From Circinella minor (taxonomy: Eukaryota; Mucoromycota; Mucoromycetes; Mucorales; Lichtheimiaceae): a stretch of 64,000 nt of DNA. Shown piece by piece: positions 11,233 through 26,466 of this stretch. Both the position numbers and the translations under genes were made by a program. Position 1 is the first letter of the stretch. Each line of letters opens with the position of its first letter. Where the stretch lies: NCBI GenBank assembly GCA_016758965.1, contig JAEPRB010000202.1, forward strand, positions 1 through 64,000, read 5' to 3'. The notes under the pieces were generated by a model. That model did not search any database. It was not told where the DNA came from and saw only the letters and a list, made by a program, of their open reading frames with translations.

Positions 11233-13601
11233 ATGTCATCCGAAAACAAACCATCTAGTGGTAAGTATACTTTTATATATATAAAAAAAAAAGACTTCAA
11301 TATTCTATTTAGAGTGATTCATCATTATTATTATTATTATTATCGTGTAGAGGATTCATTCCCAAAACAAATTGTCAATATTACTAAAGATGGTGTAGAA
11401 GAACGTGCAACTTCCGACGAACCAAAAATCGATTCATCCAATGATGAACAACTTTTAAAATCGAGCAACGAAAATAATCATGAAACAAATAATGAACAGC
11501 AGTCTGAATCTGTACAACAACAAAAAGAAGAGACAGAAAATTCATCACCATTGGAATCACAGCAACATGAGGAGCCAAAAGACCAACCGTCAATAACTTC
11601 CCATAAAAGTGATCAACCTGAACAAAAACCGAAGCTGGAAGAAGAACAACAGAGTGAAGCACAGCAACAAAACAATGAAACACCTGAACTACAACAACAA
11701 CAACAAGCTGTGGCGGAACATGATGACGAAGTACAAGGATATCTTGTGAAAAAAATCCAATGGTTTGATTTTAAGACCAAGCAAAAGAAAGATGTGCTTA
11801 TTATTACACAAAATGGTATGTAACTTTTATATTATATATTGATATTATGAGAATAAGATGTTGTCTTTTTGATTTAAGTGATTTACCGAACGATGCTTGA
11901 TATTATATTATAGAAAATGGACCATGTCCGTTGGTAGCGATATGTAATGTACTCTTTTTACGAGGTGACTTGGAGATTCGACCTCCAGATAGAGAAATGG
12001 TAACTTTTGAATACTTAATTGAGCGATTAGGTGATTACTTATTGAATCATGGACCAAATACATCTTCTAATAATGATGCTACAGACGAATCAAAGGTATA
12101 TATTAATATTAATATAGTGAAGGAAGATAACGAGTTAATGTAAGTTACATATAATGCTAAACATGGACTGAATAATATGTATAAAGCGAGGTGATAATCA
12201 ACCCCAACAGGAGGAAAAACAAGAAGAACAACACGCTGTAGTATCCAGTCCAACGCAATACGAAGCAGCAATTAAAATGGATCGAGTTGATTCTCGACAA
12301 TCCACAGCAGAATATGTTCTTACTTATCGATATAATCTGGATGCAGCCTTATCAATTCTTCCAAATTTACAAACCGGACTAGGTAAAAATAAACGGGGTA
12401 AGGGTGGAGGGTAGGTAAAATGATTAAATTATATTAATACATATGATTAGATGTGAATGTACGATTTTCATCCATACGAGGATTTGAACCTACAGCTGAA
12501 CTTGCCATGTTTGACTTATTTGATGTGGATCTTGTACATGGATGGCTTGTTGACCCTCAAGTAAGTTTAAAAAAAGTATTATGTGTGATTATAGATGATC
12601 CAGCTGAAAAAGTACTTATGGGATTATTTATTTTTAGGACGAGATAACATATAAGATTGTAGCAGAAAAGTGTGGATCGTATAATTCAGTAGTGGAACTT
12701 GTAGTCCGTGGAGATACGTTGAGTAGCGGTGTTGCAGTAAAAAATGGAAATGATGAACACTCAGTAAACGGTGGTGGGTCGAACCAATGGTCCCCAGATG
12801 AAGAACAACAAATTCAAGAAGGTAATAAACAACAAAAGAAATAAAAAGTGGATGAGTATATATTTCTTCTTACTTATACAGTTTGTGGATTATATTAGGT
12901 CTCATTGCTGCTTCATTCCTAGAAGATACAGCTACACAGTTGACATATCATGGCCTTGAATCGTTGGTGACAACAATACCTAGCAACAAGCTTTGTGTTC
13001 TCTTTAGGAACAACCATGTAAGATAATACATATTTTATCTACTTTTATGAATAGTACAGTAAGTATTACATTAGAGCTCATTCATTTATTTACCCATATA
13101 TATAGTTTTCCACTATATACAAACATCCAGAAACATCGACACTTTACATACTAGTGACTGATTCGGGATTGGTATCCGAGAAATCGATTGTTTGGGAAAA
13201 CCTTGGTGATGTGGATCAAGGTGCATCAGAATTTTTTAACAGTGACTTTAAAAAACCTGAAATTATTCGTTCACCCCCTCTACCTGCAGCTTCAACTGGG
13301 GATCCGAGTGCTGATATGGAGTAAGTATCCGTATATAGAAAGACAAATATTAATGATGAGACGATTATTAATTTGTCAATATGGATATTGTAAAAATAGT
13401 TATATTCTCGCACTTTCTTTACAACAAAATGAAATCTCGAATGAAGAAGAACGTCGTCGTCAACAACGAGAACAGCAACATCAACAACATCAACAAGAAC
13501 AACTAAGATATCAACAACAATTGCATCAGCAACAGTTGAACGAAGAACAACTTGCTGCTTCTAAGCGAAAGAGCAAGAGACAAAGCTGTATTATTTCCTA
13601 G
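11233..13601 (+). CDS. MINDY-type (FAM63/DUF544) Lys48 deubiquitinase with CaaX tail
   Basis: Exons are 11233-11260, 11351-11815, 11914-12095, 12187-12382, 12451-12560, 12638-12821, 12899-13017, 13106-13320 and 13400-13601, giving 566 aa. The N-terminal ~130 residues are a Gln/Glu/Ser-rich disordered segment. The catalytic core starts at the QNENGPCPL motif, with Cys169 as nucleophile and Gln163 near the oxyanion hole. The catalytic His428 is in FRNNHFSTIYK. These motifs are diagnostic of the MINDY-1/2 (yeast Miy1) cysteine proteases, which trim Lys48-linked polyubiquitin. After the core comes DYILALSLQQNE, a ubiquitin-interacting-motif-like helix, then a Gln-rich coiled segment. The protein ends in Cys-Ile-Ile-Ser, a farnesylation-type CaaX box, so membrane attachment is expected. 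The first exon is only 28 nt. The ATG chosen is the first in the open first exon. Confidence 0.93.
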
Positions 13602-14184
13602 TATTATATTATTCTTGTTATATCTTATTCTATTTTTATTTATATATTTATACATACTCAACTGAATTCCCTTTACTTTGTATATTGCTCGCTACATTCA
13701 CGCAAAACACCTTCATACATACAATCATATATATATATATATTCCTTTTCTTTTCAGATCAAATTTACACTGTAGAAAGTAAAATAATTATCCTTTTTTC
13801 ATTGTCAGATCACTCAAGAATAAAAAATTTTACCTTTTTAGGTGATATTTTTTTTTTTTTTTTTTGGATTAAAAGATTTTCTCCTATTGTGTATCACTGT
13901 AATCGATATATAATATGATGGACCATTCTAGATTTTATTTTCATTGAAAACCTCTTATTGGCTTAAAAGTCGTGATGATTTGAATTACATGTAAAGATAC
14001 AACTTTTATAAGAAAAAAAATTATTTATTTTTTATTTTTTTTATTGCTGTACAGGTTTTATTTTTAGTTACAATTGGACCATGAAAAAAAAAAAAAAAAA
14101 AAAAAAAAGTAAAAAGGGAGGCACAGTAAATTCTGCCCAAAACAATAATCCTATGTAAAAAAAATAAAAATAAAAATAAAAGGG
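13602..14184. other. Convergent intergenic spacer
   Basis: This spacer lies between the 3' ends of the MINDY gene and the spermidine synthase gene. It holds long T and A homopolymers (an A-run of about 26 near 14082-14108) and a TA run. No other feature is seen. Confidence 0.6.
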
Positions 14185-15552
<1,368 letters not shown>

Positions 15553-18500
15553 AATGATGAATTTTTATTAAAATAAACTGAAGAAAAAAAAGTAGAAAAA
15601 AAGTGATACATGCAAATTGGAAAGAAAGAATAAAACATTCTTTTTAAAGGCCTCTCTCTCTCTCTCTCTGTATCTGTCTCATATATATAATATTAACTCA
15701 TTCACACATATTAACATCCGAAGAAAGCAGTGACATTGCTGACGTCTGTGATAATGAGTGATGATAAAGATGATGTTGTGATTATCGACTGACTTTAAAA
15801 CTTTAAAGATAGCTATGATCCATATTATAAAACTTTTCAGTTTCTTAATTATTAAATAAATAAAGATAAATGGATTTTCCATTGATTATTTTATATATCA
15901 AATAGTTATTATTTTTATATAGGATACTTTTTAGGATATTTGAATACATGCGAAATAATGAGTCAATTTTTTTTTTTTTGAAATTTAAAATTTTTATTGT
16001 TTTAATTATTATGCCGCTTCTCAAGTAGTATTTTTTATGGGTTCCGATAAAAAAAAAATATTTTGGCTCCATGTCACATGTTCACACGCGTTACCCCGCA
16101 AAGCATAAGCAATTTTGATATCATCAGGTATTTCATATTACTCAGAATAACTTTTAAATAAACATATAAACTCTCTGTTCTCTTTTTTTTTTCCTTTTTT
16201 TACGAAATTTTATATTTACGTATCATGTTTTTGGGTCTTAATGAGTCTATAAAAAACAGTTTATTCAATTCGTTGTAAAAAAAAAAAAAAAATTCAATTA
16301 AGTATACATTAATCATGCAAAAATATTTTTTATATCTACATAAAATTAATTTATTCATACTTATCATGCTGTTGAATGATGCAACAAAAAAAAAAGTCTT
16401 TCTTCATTATCGTCATCAGTTCTTCATATCTCTTCTTTTATCCGAACATCATCTTTTTGTTACAATATCATCATCCGACTCTCCAAAAAAAAAAAGAGAG
16501 AGAGAGAAAGAGAAAATGCAATAATGCATCCTATTTGGAATTTTTATTAATCATAAGCTTAGGAATATCGTGTGATGAATGATCACACAAAAGTTCTTTT
16601 TTTGTGAGATTTATTTCTCACGAAACATGACAGACATTAAATACAGGTTTAGCATAAACTTGTTATTTTCTATATCATTGACATAAATTAAATAAAAGTT
16701 CTAGAAGATGTACGTAATCGAGCATTAGTTTTACGTATGATAGATATCTAAAGCTATAATGAATTGTAGAATTGTTTTTAAGTTATTTTTTTGATACATA
16801 CATAAAAAAAAAAAAAGCTCCAACTTTTTGTTTCTGACAAGAAAAAAGTCAGGGTCACGTAACACTAAATTAAAACAGAAAAATAAAAAATACATCTCAT
16901 TAAATGCATGTGTTACAATGATATCCAAATATACCTCTATGTTCTTTCGAACAGTTTTCTCTGTAATATACATAATCTGCTGTTACGAGCAACAAAAAAA
17001 AACTACTTATTATTATAAGTACGTAGCAAAACATTTTTTTCTATTACACAGATCAGCTGGAGTGATTGTTATAGTTCTCCTATGATGCTATTATTACTAA
17101 TCGTTATAACAATTATTCAAGCGATATAAAAATATATCATAGTTAAAGACTGCCATAATAAACCTTTATTGATGGGTGCTACCAGTGATATGAACATCCT
17201 CTATCCCGCTTATAATCCCATTACTCAGGATGTACACAGACATGATAAAAGTGTCATATTAACAAAAAAACAAATAGCAAAACTTTACTTCGTCTTTGGT
17301 AAAATTTTAAGTATATGGTTGTTTAAAAATTAATATGTAAAGCTTATCAGCATCATGAGAATACAACACCAGGGCTTAGTATTATTAGAGACTTTGATTA
17401 CGTAGCTTATTATTAAATAAAAATAAATATGTGTGTCACTCAAAAGTCGTTTATACATAGTGTGTACCACAACAAGTACTCGACATGAACGTAATTCTAA
17501 TAAATTGGTAAAAATACAACCTTTTTTTTTCATTTTTCTGATCTTTATTTGCGTTCTTTTGTTACTTTATAACAAGATAATCAACTTTTATATTGATACT
17601 TCTTATAAAGCGAAAAGCGACAACTGACTTGATTGCATTTAGCAACTGACACTTTTTGATGATTTAATCAACTGATCTTATTTTTTGCTTGTACATACGT
17701 ATAAGATAAATTACATCATAATGTAATATAAGTCGGTAAAGTAACCTTATATCAATCTGGTGTATAATGTGTCTGTTACTCGTCCAGGAACAGACATTAA
17801 ATTAAATTATTTAAAAATAAGCTGCTTGTTGTAATATTCTTTTTTTATATATATGTAAAATAACAAAATGAGAAAAATCTAACTACAGCTGCTTGTATTA
17901 AATGCGGTAACAATACTATTTATTTTAAAAGTTTCTCCAACTTTTATAAAAGAAACAATCTTTATTTCACTCGATTAGATCTAGTTTGGCAGAGTGGAGA
18001 CAGCGACTTCCCGTATCAATATTTTTTTTTCCTTATCAACCAAATCTTTGAATAAGATATGGTCATGTATTATTTATTGGCAGTAGATTTGGATTGATAT
18101 GTGAGTGTTCTAAAAATTTAATGCACAAAAAGTACGTATGCATTTTTCCTTTTTAGCAATTTTGTATAAAAAAAAAAAAAAACTTTAGATAATATTACAG
18201 AATTTCTAATTGCAGTATCATCTTAAGATCAAAATTGTGGTCAGCCATACCAAGATATTTAGTTTCATTCCAGAAAACACCACTGACTAAATGTAGCTTG
18301 TCTTTGAATGTGCTCTAAAGTAAACTTTTCTATGTCTCAGTTAGCTATTGTCTTCAGTAAAATTTTTGAGATTATCTATATTGTCTTTCACGGATCTGAG
18401 GCATTCAACGATTTGGAAATGTGCTTTTTTGCTTAAATTTATACGAATTAAAATACTAATAGAGTAAATAAAAAAGATGTTTGTATAATATAACTAATGA

Positions 18501-19090
18501 ATAAATGTGAAAAATAATCTCTTAAGTTTTTAGCGGTATCTTAATTCAACGAGTGGGGGGTTTACTGTAATCTATACATGTTAGAAGCACTAGTCTTTAC
18601 GTAGTAGCTTCAATAATAAAGTAATGTAATATTAGATACGTAATGTAAAAATAGTTATTTTCGCATGCATGCATCTTTAGATTAGATAAGAAAAATAATT
18701 ACCACATAAATAATAAACTTTATTCATTTTTATATTAACAATATTTAAAAAAAAAAAAATTTGAGCCAAAAATAGGACGTAGATTAAAAAGAAAACAAAT
18801 AATAAAAAGTTTATAATATATTTAATACGTAAAAAAAAAAAAATTACAGCTTAAGAGTTGGTATATACAGAAGAGAAGCTTTTTTTTTTCTTTTGTGAGG
18901 GCTCTTTGGAATATAAAAGCTATTAAAAAGTAATTTGTAAAGTGCTAATATAAAAAAAAAAGTGTAAAAGGAGGAATATATAATAATGTAGTATACAGAG
19001 AGAATGATTTTTGTATATGTAAAATATTTTTTTTTAAAAAAAAAGTAATAAGTATCATGGAAAAAAAGAAAAAATTAAAGAGAAATATGC
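15553..19090. other. 3.5-kb intergenic interval, no gene seen
   Basis: The sequence is AT-rich with poly-A/T runs, a CT microsatellite near 15653-15669 and a short GA repeat near 16494. Open frames of 60-85 codons occur but are rich in Phe, Ile, Lys and Tyr and show no domain texture. No tRNA or rRNA was found. Confidence 0.55.
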
Positions 19091-21559
19091 TTATAAAGAA
19101 GCTTCGTTGTCTCCCCATGGAGGAATGATTCCGGGAATAACGTATTGTTGGAAACAACAAATACCACCAATAAGACACACAAAGAAAATAGAGTGCAAGA
19201 TGGTTCGACGAAGTACATATCCTTCCTTGCCACGCATACCAATGGTCGATACACCGGTTGTCAATGTTTGAGGGGAAATCATTTTGGAAGTAACGGCACC
19301 GCTAGTGTTGGTTGCAGCCATAAGGACAGTGGACAAACCAATTTCACGAGCAGCGACTACTTGAAGGTTACCAAACAAGGAGTTTGCTGAAGTATCACTA
19401 CCAGTCAAGAAACAACCAATCCAACCAATCCAAGCGGAAAGGAAGGGGAAGGCACGATTAACTTGAGAAAGTGTAAGACCAACAGTATATACAATACCTA
19501 TAATAAATAAATATAAAATATAATATTTATGAAATTAGTTTTTACAAGTCTTGTTTTAAAAAAGAAATAATATGTTTTGTCAAACAAAAATAGGATTCAT
19601 TTCTTACCAGAATAATTGTACAAGTAAGCGAAAGACATAATGGCGGAAACGGTAATATCAGCAAAAACTAATTGCTTGCAAGTATCAGTGAATGCTTGCC
19701 AAAAGACAATAGGTTTGCCACCAAAGATAAGGACAACAACACCGAACAAAACCCATGCAACCAAGATACAAGTACCAGTAGCCAAGGGTTGGAAATCCCA
19801 AATAGCATCATATGGCTTATCATACAATGTAAGCCAAACACGACCATGAAGGTGAGGGAATTGAACAGCTAATTGGCCAAACTTAGCAACACCGGCGAAT
19901 GTCCAAATGATAACCATAACTACGATAATTACCCAAGGTGACCAGGCGATAACAGTTTCATAGATAGTAGGCTTAGTAAGTTCGGTGGTAGTAGGTGGCT
20001 TGCTCAATTCACCAGTTTCCTCATCGGGGTCTACATTAGGGTCACGTTGAGAAGGATGCTCAGCATCTTCCACAAAAGTGGTTTGGGTCTTTGATTGACG
20101 AGCAGCATCATTTTGTTCTTGCTTATCAGAAGAAACGGATGATCGAGAGCTTTTGTTATCGCTAGTGGTTTCTTCAATTCCTAGAGACTTATCATCTTGT
20201 TGACCAGTACCATTAATAGGGTTTGCGACCAATTGAGCCTTGAATTCTTCACGATATTTAGGTTTCCAGTATTGAACAAAAATAATAATAGTAATCAAAG
20301 AAACCAAACCAGAAAGCAAATCAGGAAGTTCAGGACCGACAAAGTTGGCAAAGATACCTTGAATAATAGCAAAAGAAAGACCAGCAACCAATGCGAGTGG
20401 CCAGCACTCAATTACACCGGCACGGAAACCACAGTAAAAGTACAAGGCATAAACAGGAAGGAATAAACTGAAAAGTGGAAGTTGACGACCCAACATAGCA
20501 GAGAGGGCTGAAGCTTCGATATTTGTAAGACGGGCAAGTGTTGTGACAGGAATACCGAGTGCACCAAAAGCGACTGGGGTGGTATCAAATAGTAATACAA
20601 AAGTCAAAGCATCCAAAGGTTTGAAACTGATATATATAAACGTGTACTATTATTAGTATACAATACAATTCCGATAGTACTCTTCGTTACATTTCAGTCT
20701 TTTCGTTATCATCATACGATAAAGGCGAGTTAATACATACCCTAATGACACCAATAAAGCAGAACAGATAGCACCTGGTGTACCAAAACCAGCAACACCT
20801 ATTATACAAAATAAATAATATTTGAGTAAATTGTAAATTGAATAATTATTTTCAAAGAGAAAAAAAAAATTTTTTTTTTTTACCTTCCAAGATAGCACAG
20901 AAACTAAAAGCAATAAGTACTAAATAAACACGTCTATCTGGTGGAGCGTTCGTCAACATCCATCTGCGGAAAATATCAAAAATGCCCGATCTCACGGCCA
21001 GATTATAGACATTCCTATTATAAAAAAAAAAGAGTAACAATTAGATATCAATAATGATAATAATAAAAAAAAAGTAACCCCCTTTTAATGAATGTTTACA
21101 CTTACATTGCATTGAACACAATCCACATAATAGGCCAGTTAGCAAAAACAATACCATTAGCAATTGCTGAAAATGCTTGTTGTGCAGGCATATGCCATGC
21201 AAAAATAGCTATAAAGATACTATATATGACAAGAAAATTTTTCCGATTAGCAAATTTGGGTATGATGGGAATAACAACCCCTAATATATCAAATTACAGT
21301 ACACAAAACGAAAAAAAAAAAAATACACAACAGAAAAAAATTGACAGATGGTATAAATTATAATTACTTACCATACAATAAGACCGGTAAGTGAAGCATA
21401 ATGAGCAGGCATACGGAAGGCGCCAAGTAATAATAAAAGAAGTACCAATGGAATTACACCCACAAAGAAAGAACCTACAAGACTACCACCGATAGGTGCT
21501 AATTCCTGAACGAAATATTTCTCATAGGCTTCTGGAGGGGCAACTGGTATTTCAATCAT
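19091..21559 (-). CDS. L-lactate permease (LctP/LldP family) transporter
   Basis: Exons on the minus strand are 21372-21559, 21106-21219, 20884-21014, 20741-20798, 19608-20626 and 19091-19497, giving 638 aa. The protein has many hydrophobic segments, and family members import lactate or glycolate with protons at the plasma membrane. Diagnostic blocks include FAWHMPAQQAFSAI and ANWPIMWIVFNAM near the N-terminus. VAGFGTPGAICSALLVSLG, TPVAFGALGIPV and, near the C-terminus, SAWIGWIGCFLTGSDTSANS and AATNTSGAVTSKMISPQ complete the set. These are classic LctP signatures best known from bacteria. A long polar Ser/Asp/Glu-rich loop (roughly residues 310-390) between membrane segments is an insertion relative to the bacterial proteins as I recall them. 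Codon use and introns look like those of the neighbours, so any transfer is old. Confidence 0.93.
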
Positions 21560-21655
21560 TGAATGATATATTATGTACCAAAAAAATAAATTGTATGAAA
21601 GTAGAGAGATAAAAAATAAAAAATAAAAATGGTGAAGAATGAAAATGAGATCACT

Positions 21656-21663
21656 TTATATAA
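21656..21663 (-). promoter_or_regulatory. TATA box of the lactate permease gene
   Basis: On the minus strand TTATATAA lies about 100 bp upstream of the permease ATG, preceded by an AGAGAGAGG tract. Spacing and sequence fit an RNA polymerase II core promoter. Confidence 0.5.
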
Positions 21664-24600
21664 GGCCTCTCTCTTTTTGTTCCACCAAATTCAAACTTAT
21701 TATTCTTCTTCGATAACTCCTACCTTTACCCCGCTCTTTTTCTTCTTTTTCCACACTATTAAAATCGACCTTTTGATTACGAAATAACTTGGTCTAATAT
21801 TATTGCTATTATGTTTTTTAACTGGATCGCTTAATTTCTCTTATAATTTGGTTCCCAGTCCGATGCAACCTGATCATTTTACAAGTGTGGGAATCCGGGT
21901 CGCGTTTCACCATAATAGTGTGGAGAATAACTCTCTGTACTTTTTTTTTTTTTTACTATTATTTTATCGGCGGTAAAACTCAAAATCTCTTCCAAAAGCA
22001 GTCAGATATTCACACGGATTAAACGTAAAAGGACCGTTGTACGAGTCTGTTCGTTATTTTGGTAACAAATAGTTTGCTTAGTTTATCGTTTTTTTTTTTT
22101 TTTTACAACATGTATTGATAGCAGTTGAAAAGAATTATTTATGAAGTAAAAAAAAAAAAAAAAATTTTACGCTTCCTTTTTCGATATAAAGAATGACGAG
22201 AACAAATTAAAGTTTTTTTCAATCGCAATTTAAATGTATTTTTTGATCTGCCACTTTTTATTATTTTGAACAAAAAAAAACAATTAGGCGCGGGGATCGG
22301 ATAGGAATACCCCACAAATAAAAAAAAATCTCGTTTTATTGTTACACAGAATTACCAAGTTATCGTCTTTTGATTTTCCTTTATAACGGGAATTTTTAGT
22401 TGTTGCCTTACGTGGATAAAAAAAGAAGAAAAGTCAGCCCATGACAACAGAACAGAATGGATTACCAAATATGTTTTATTATACGGGAATCTGATAATAG
22501 ATCAGTCTATTCGTGGAAAAAGTACTTTCGAAAGGTGATGGTGTGCTTCAATTAGTAGTCTTTATATTTTTTCGTGTGAAAGATTTATTAAAATAAGGAA
22601 ATATATTTGAGTTTGAAGTGGATGATTAAGTTGAAAAGCAAAGCGAAGCATTGTTTTTTTCAACAGACCATTTTCTTTTTTACCATTGGAATTCTTTTAT
22701 CTGAAATATGACACTTTTATTTTCTCTGTCATACGTAAATTTGATACGTACTGTTGGTTTTTCTGTTTTTTTTATCGATTTTTATTTTTGATAAATGTAA
22801 CCGAATGGTGATCGCATAAAAAAAAAAGAGAGAGAAGAAAATAAATATTTGTGCTAGCCCTTTTTATTTCTAGTTTATAAACGCTGGAAATTAAGCACTT
22901 TTTTTCGTGTAGATTAGCTTTTCACTTAAAGAAAACACATTATATTTTTCTAAACTTGACTTTTGGTTACTGTTGGGCACGATTACATAAGAAAAACCAA
23001 TAACTTGACGAGTGTAAAAATTTATACCAAAAAAGAGCAATATAACTTGACGTTTATAATCTGGGCTGAATTTATACTGAGCTTAAACATCCCAGACTTG
23101 GGAATTATGTATGCTTAGTCCTACATAAAACGTGTTCGATGGTAATCAAGAATCCTACTTATATATGATATAAGAATAGATGGATAGATTAAAACGTCAT
23201 ATGTGACTAAATATTCTTCGGGCTTGGCTTGCATTGAAATACTATATAGAACACAGATGAGCGGAATAAAACGGAATGAGTGATGTATTATATAAATTAT
23301 CATCTCATGTACACGAATGAAAAAGCTGTATGGATAACCATTAGAAAAATATAATGATAAGTTTATTTTTGTAAAACGAGCCCTTTTTTTTAAAAAATAA
23401 AATATTGATATTTACCCATTGCTTTATAATTAAAAACTAGAGAAAGAATCCCATGGTACATAATATAATAGAAATGGGACAAAAGAATACATATACGTAT
23501 TTTTTTTTCTACCAGGTAGTATTTACCAATATCCTACGTAGTTACTGTGTCTTTTATGATATTTACTCTTATAAATGGATCTTTTGATAGAGTCAACAAT
23601 AATATGTAACAACATTTTTTGCTATATGTAATAAAAAGGGAATAATTATTTCTACGTAATGAAACTTGAGTCTATATTTATATTCTTTGATGTATGATAT
23701 ATAATACAGTAGTTTCGCTACTCCTTCAAGACACTGCTTTGAAAATATATAACTTTAATTCGAGTTGAGTGATAATACTGCTTCAAATGACATGACAACA
23801 AACATTATTCATAAATAAGACAGGATCATCCATTTTTTTTTTTGTATTGTTATCTCCATTATAGTATATAACTAAGCGTCAATCGTAATTGCTCAAAACA
23901 CTTTTCTGCTGTTGTCTTGACAGTCCTTGCTGATTTATCTTCCATGAATACAAAACGTGAACTTTTCAGCTTAAGTTTTTAATCGTCTTCCAGATTTTCC
24001 AGTGACCAGAACAATAGGCTTGACACACTGAATAGTTCTTTCCTTAATACCAAACTTGCGATAAATATTATAGCATTCCACACATCAAATAGTTCCATGT
24101 ATGATGTTAATTATACATTAAATTGAAAATTTACATTACAACTACTATAGAATAACAAGGAAATGAGTAATATTTATCGCGAGGCGACAAATGTTCAGCT
24201 ATACGCCCTCTTCGATCAAAATCCATAATTGATCTGATATTACATTTCCTTGAGACGTCTCGTGCTATCGTCACTCATTGAGCAAACGGAATACGTATGT
24301 ATTCATTCCTATCTACTCAATAAATGTCATTGATAGGAAGTCGCAGTCAAACGCGTACGCTATCAAATATATTTACACTACCCAATTATACACTTGGAAA
24401 CCCCTCAACTATCGCAACATCCCAGCAGTAAAACGTACAGCCAAATTTTAAAATCATAAACTGTTTACCATGTTCTGAGGATGAATCGTCATTTTTGCAA
24501 ATGAAAATAAGGATGGTCAACTAATAATTTACGAGACCTTCGAGAAAATGATTGCCTTAGCTAATCTGGGGGTTAATTCAGTAAAGATAGACCCAATCCA

Positions 24601-25869
24601 TCAGACTCTCTAGATCTCCTATTATCTTCCCCTCCATCCTCTCACAAACAACCGAAAACATGTAATTCTTTTCTATTGTTGATTTTTCAGCTTCTCATAT
24701 TTCTCTACTATTCCTTTTTATTAGTGCTGCCTTATATAACACCATCTCATCATCACCGTACACTAACTTCGCTTTCTCTTGACTGAGTTTCTTCAGTTAA
24801 TGCTTTATCACACTTTTAAGCGTAGGTTACTCCACCTTTTATTTTGATAAATACAAATTTTAACTTATAAACTATTGAATTTAATACTTACACTAGTATT
24901 CGTTACTCGTTTGTTATATGATATTATACAGTTATACTTGGGGGGTTTGAGTATAAAGAATATTTTTAATTTTTATTATATTATTATCATATATGGAAAA
25001 AGTTAAATGGCCATACGTACATATCAAACCAACGGTTTTTATATAAAATGGATCATTAAAAAATAACATGTAAATGGTATTATCATACTGAGCATAAAAC
25101 GACCATTTTTTATAAAGCTTAATGATTAATAATACGTACGACAATCTAATTCATATGAAGTTGTACAAAAAGCCAAAGTGACAATCTATCCATTGTTGTG
25201 CGAGTTACTCTTGGTCTAGTAGTATTTGGTGTTGTTCGTTAGTCTGATTTTTTTTTTTCATTTGAGCACTTGGATGGTTAATTCCTGAAACGTGATTTAT
25301 ATAGAAGACTAGAAGCCATATATCATTTTTCCTCTATCCATTGTTATAACTGAGTCTTCATGTTAATTTCTTTTTTAAACTATTAATTGCACTAGGTTGT
25401 AACCCTTTTTTTTTTTTTTGACGTTTGGACGTCCCGGTCGAATGTTTGCTGAATAGTGTGCTATTGTCACATAATGAAGAAGTGAAAGGCGGAGAGGGGT
25501 CGCTCACCTTGCCAGATACAATCATAATAAGAAAAAATGATAATAAATCCATCCACAAATTGGGTTATAGCAATAGCATGTATTATTCATATCTTATTTT
25601 CAACCTATCAAAAATACAATTTTTATCCTTATTTACCATGTACATACGTATCTCTGCTGTATACCCATTTTTTTTTAATTCAGGGTTAATAACAAGTTTA
25701 TCATATCAATTCTTGTGAGGTTAAGAAATAGATAGTAATCGTAAGTAAAATAATATATGATAAGTATGGGTGTGTGTGGGAAGGGTATTTAATACTAACA
25801 ATATTAACAAATAATAATAATAATACATATAGCAAAATGTGTGTATGTGTATGTGAGTGTATGAATAAA
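21664..25869. other. 4.2-kb gene-poor interval
   Basis: The first few hundred bases are probably the permease upstream region, with pyrimidine-rich tracts. The rest is AT-rich with poly-T/A runs. Apart from a possible decayed segment at 23860-24075 I see no gene or RNA. Confidence 0.5.
23860..24075 (-). pseudogene. Possible decayed transposase-like segment
   Basis: The minus strand shows two short protein-like pieces in different frames: FGIKERTIQCVKPIVLVTGK, then SSRFVFMEDKSARTVKTTAE followed by EQLRLTLSYIL and a stop. The texture resembles the N-terminal helix-turn-helix region of Tc1-like transposases in Mucoromycota, but this is recall, not a comparison. Frames are broken and no terminal repeats were found around it. 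Confidence 0.25.
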
Positions 25870-26431
25870 TTAAAATACAAAGGGTATTAATCTTGAGGAT
25901 TCATTAACATATTGTTGATAATCCACACTAAACTTGTCCAACATCATTTGTTCTTCAGCCAAGATTCTTTTAACATAAGCATATACCGTCAATACCAGTG
26001 TTGTCAAAAATGCCCACCAATTACAAGTAGCTAAACCAAATCCTAACCATCCAACTATAAAAGCAGCATAACCTGGATGGCGTACCACTTTATAAGGTCC
26101 TTCGGTACAGATATATTGATCATCGTTGGTTGCCATGGCCCGTATATAAAATGTATTGACAAAGATAGACCAGCGTAATAAAACAATACCACCAATAATC
26201 CATCCAAGTCCAATCCATCCAATCCAACCAGGTCCTGCTCCTACATTAATTGATAACCAAACAAGTGGACTTACAAACCCACATAGTATCCATACCATGA
26301 GTAAAAGTCGAGACGTGCCTTGATCATCCCCAGTTTCATGAACAGAAGCGGTTGTCCTTGGCGAAGATTCATACCGATGTTCAACATAAAATAAAATGCC
26401 AAGTAAAATGTAAGCTAGTAATAATGTCAAC

Positions 26432-26433
<2 letters not shown>
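25870..26433 (-). CDS. ICMT/PEMT-superfamily membrane methyltransferase
   Basis: This is a single-exon gene of 187 aa with about five hydrophobic segments. The C-terminal half carries the superfamily signature: GPYKVVRHPGYAAFIVGWLG, then LAEEQMMLDKF and DYQQYV. These residues bind S-adenosylmethionine in isoprenylcysteine carboxyl methyltransferases and phospholipid N-methyltransferases. The length and the absence of the Ste14 N-terminal multispan region make it more like the bacterial-type isoprenylcysteine methyltransferase-like proteins than Ste14 itself, so the substrate is unknown. The start is the first ATG, directly downstream (in gene sense) of a TA dinucleotide run at 26433-26463. 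Confidence 0.85.

Positions 26434-26466
<33 letters not shown>

Noticed and set aside
17975..18020. tRNA-like stretch (TAGTTTGGCAGAGTGGAG)
   Set aside because: No matching acceptor stem, anticodon arm or T-loop consensus could be folded. No tRNA was supported anywhere in the window.
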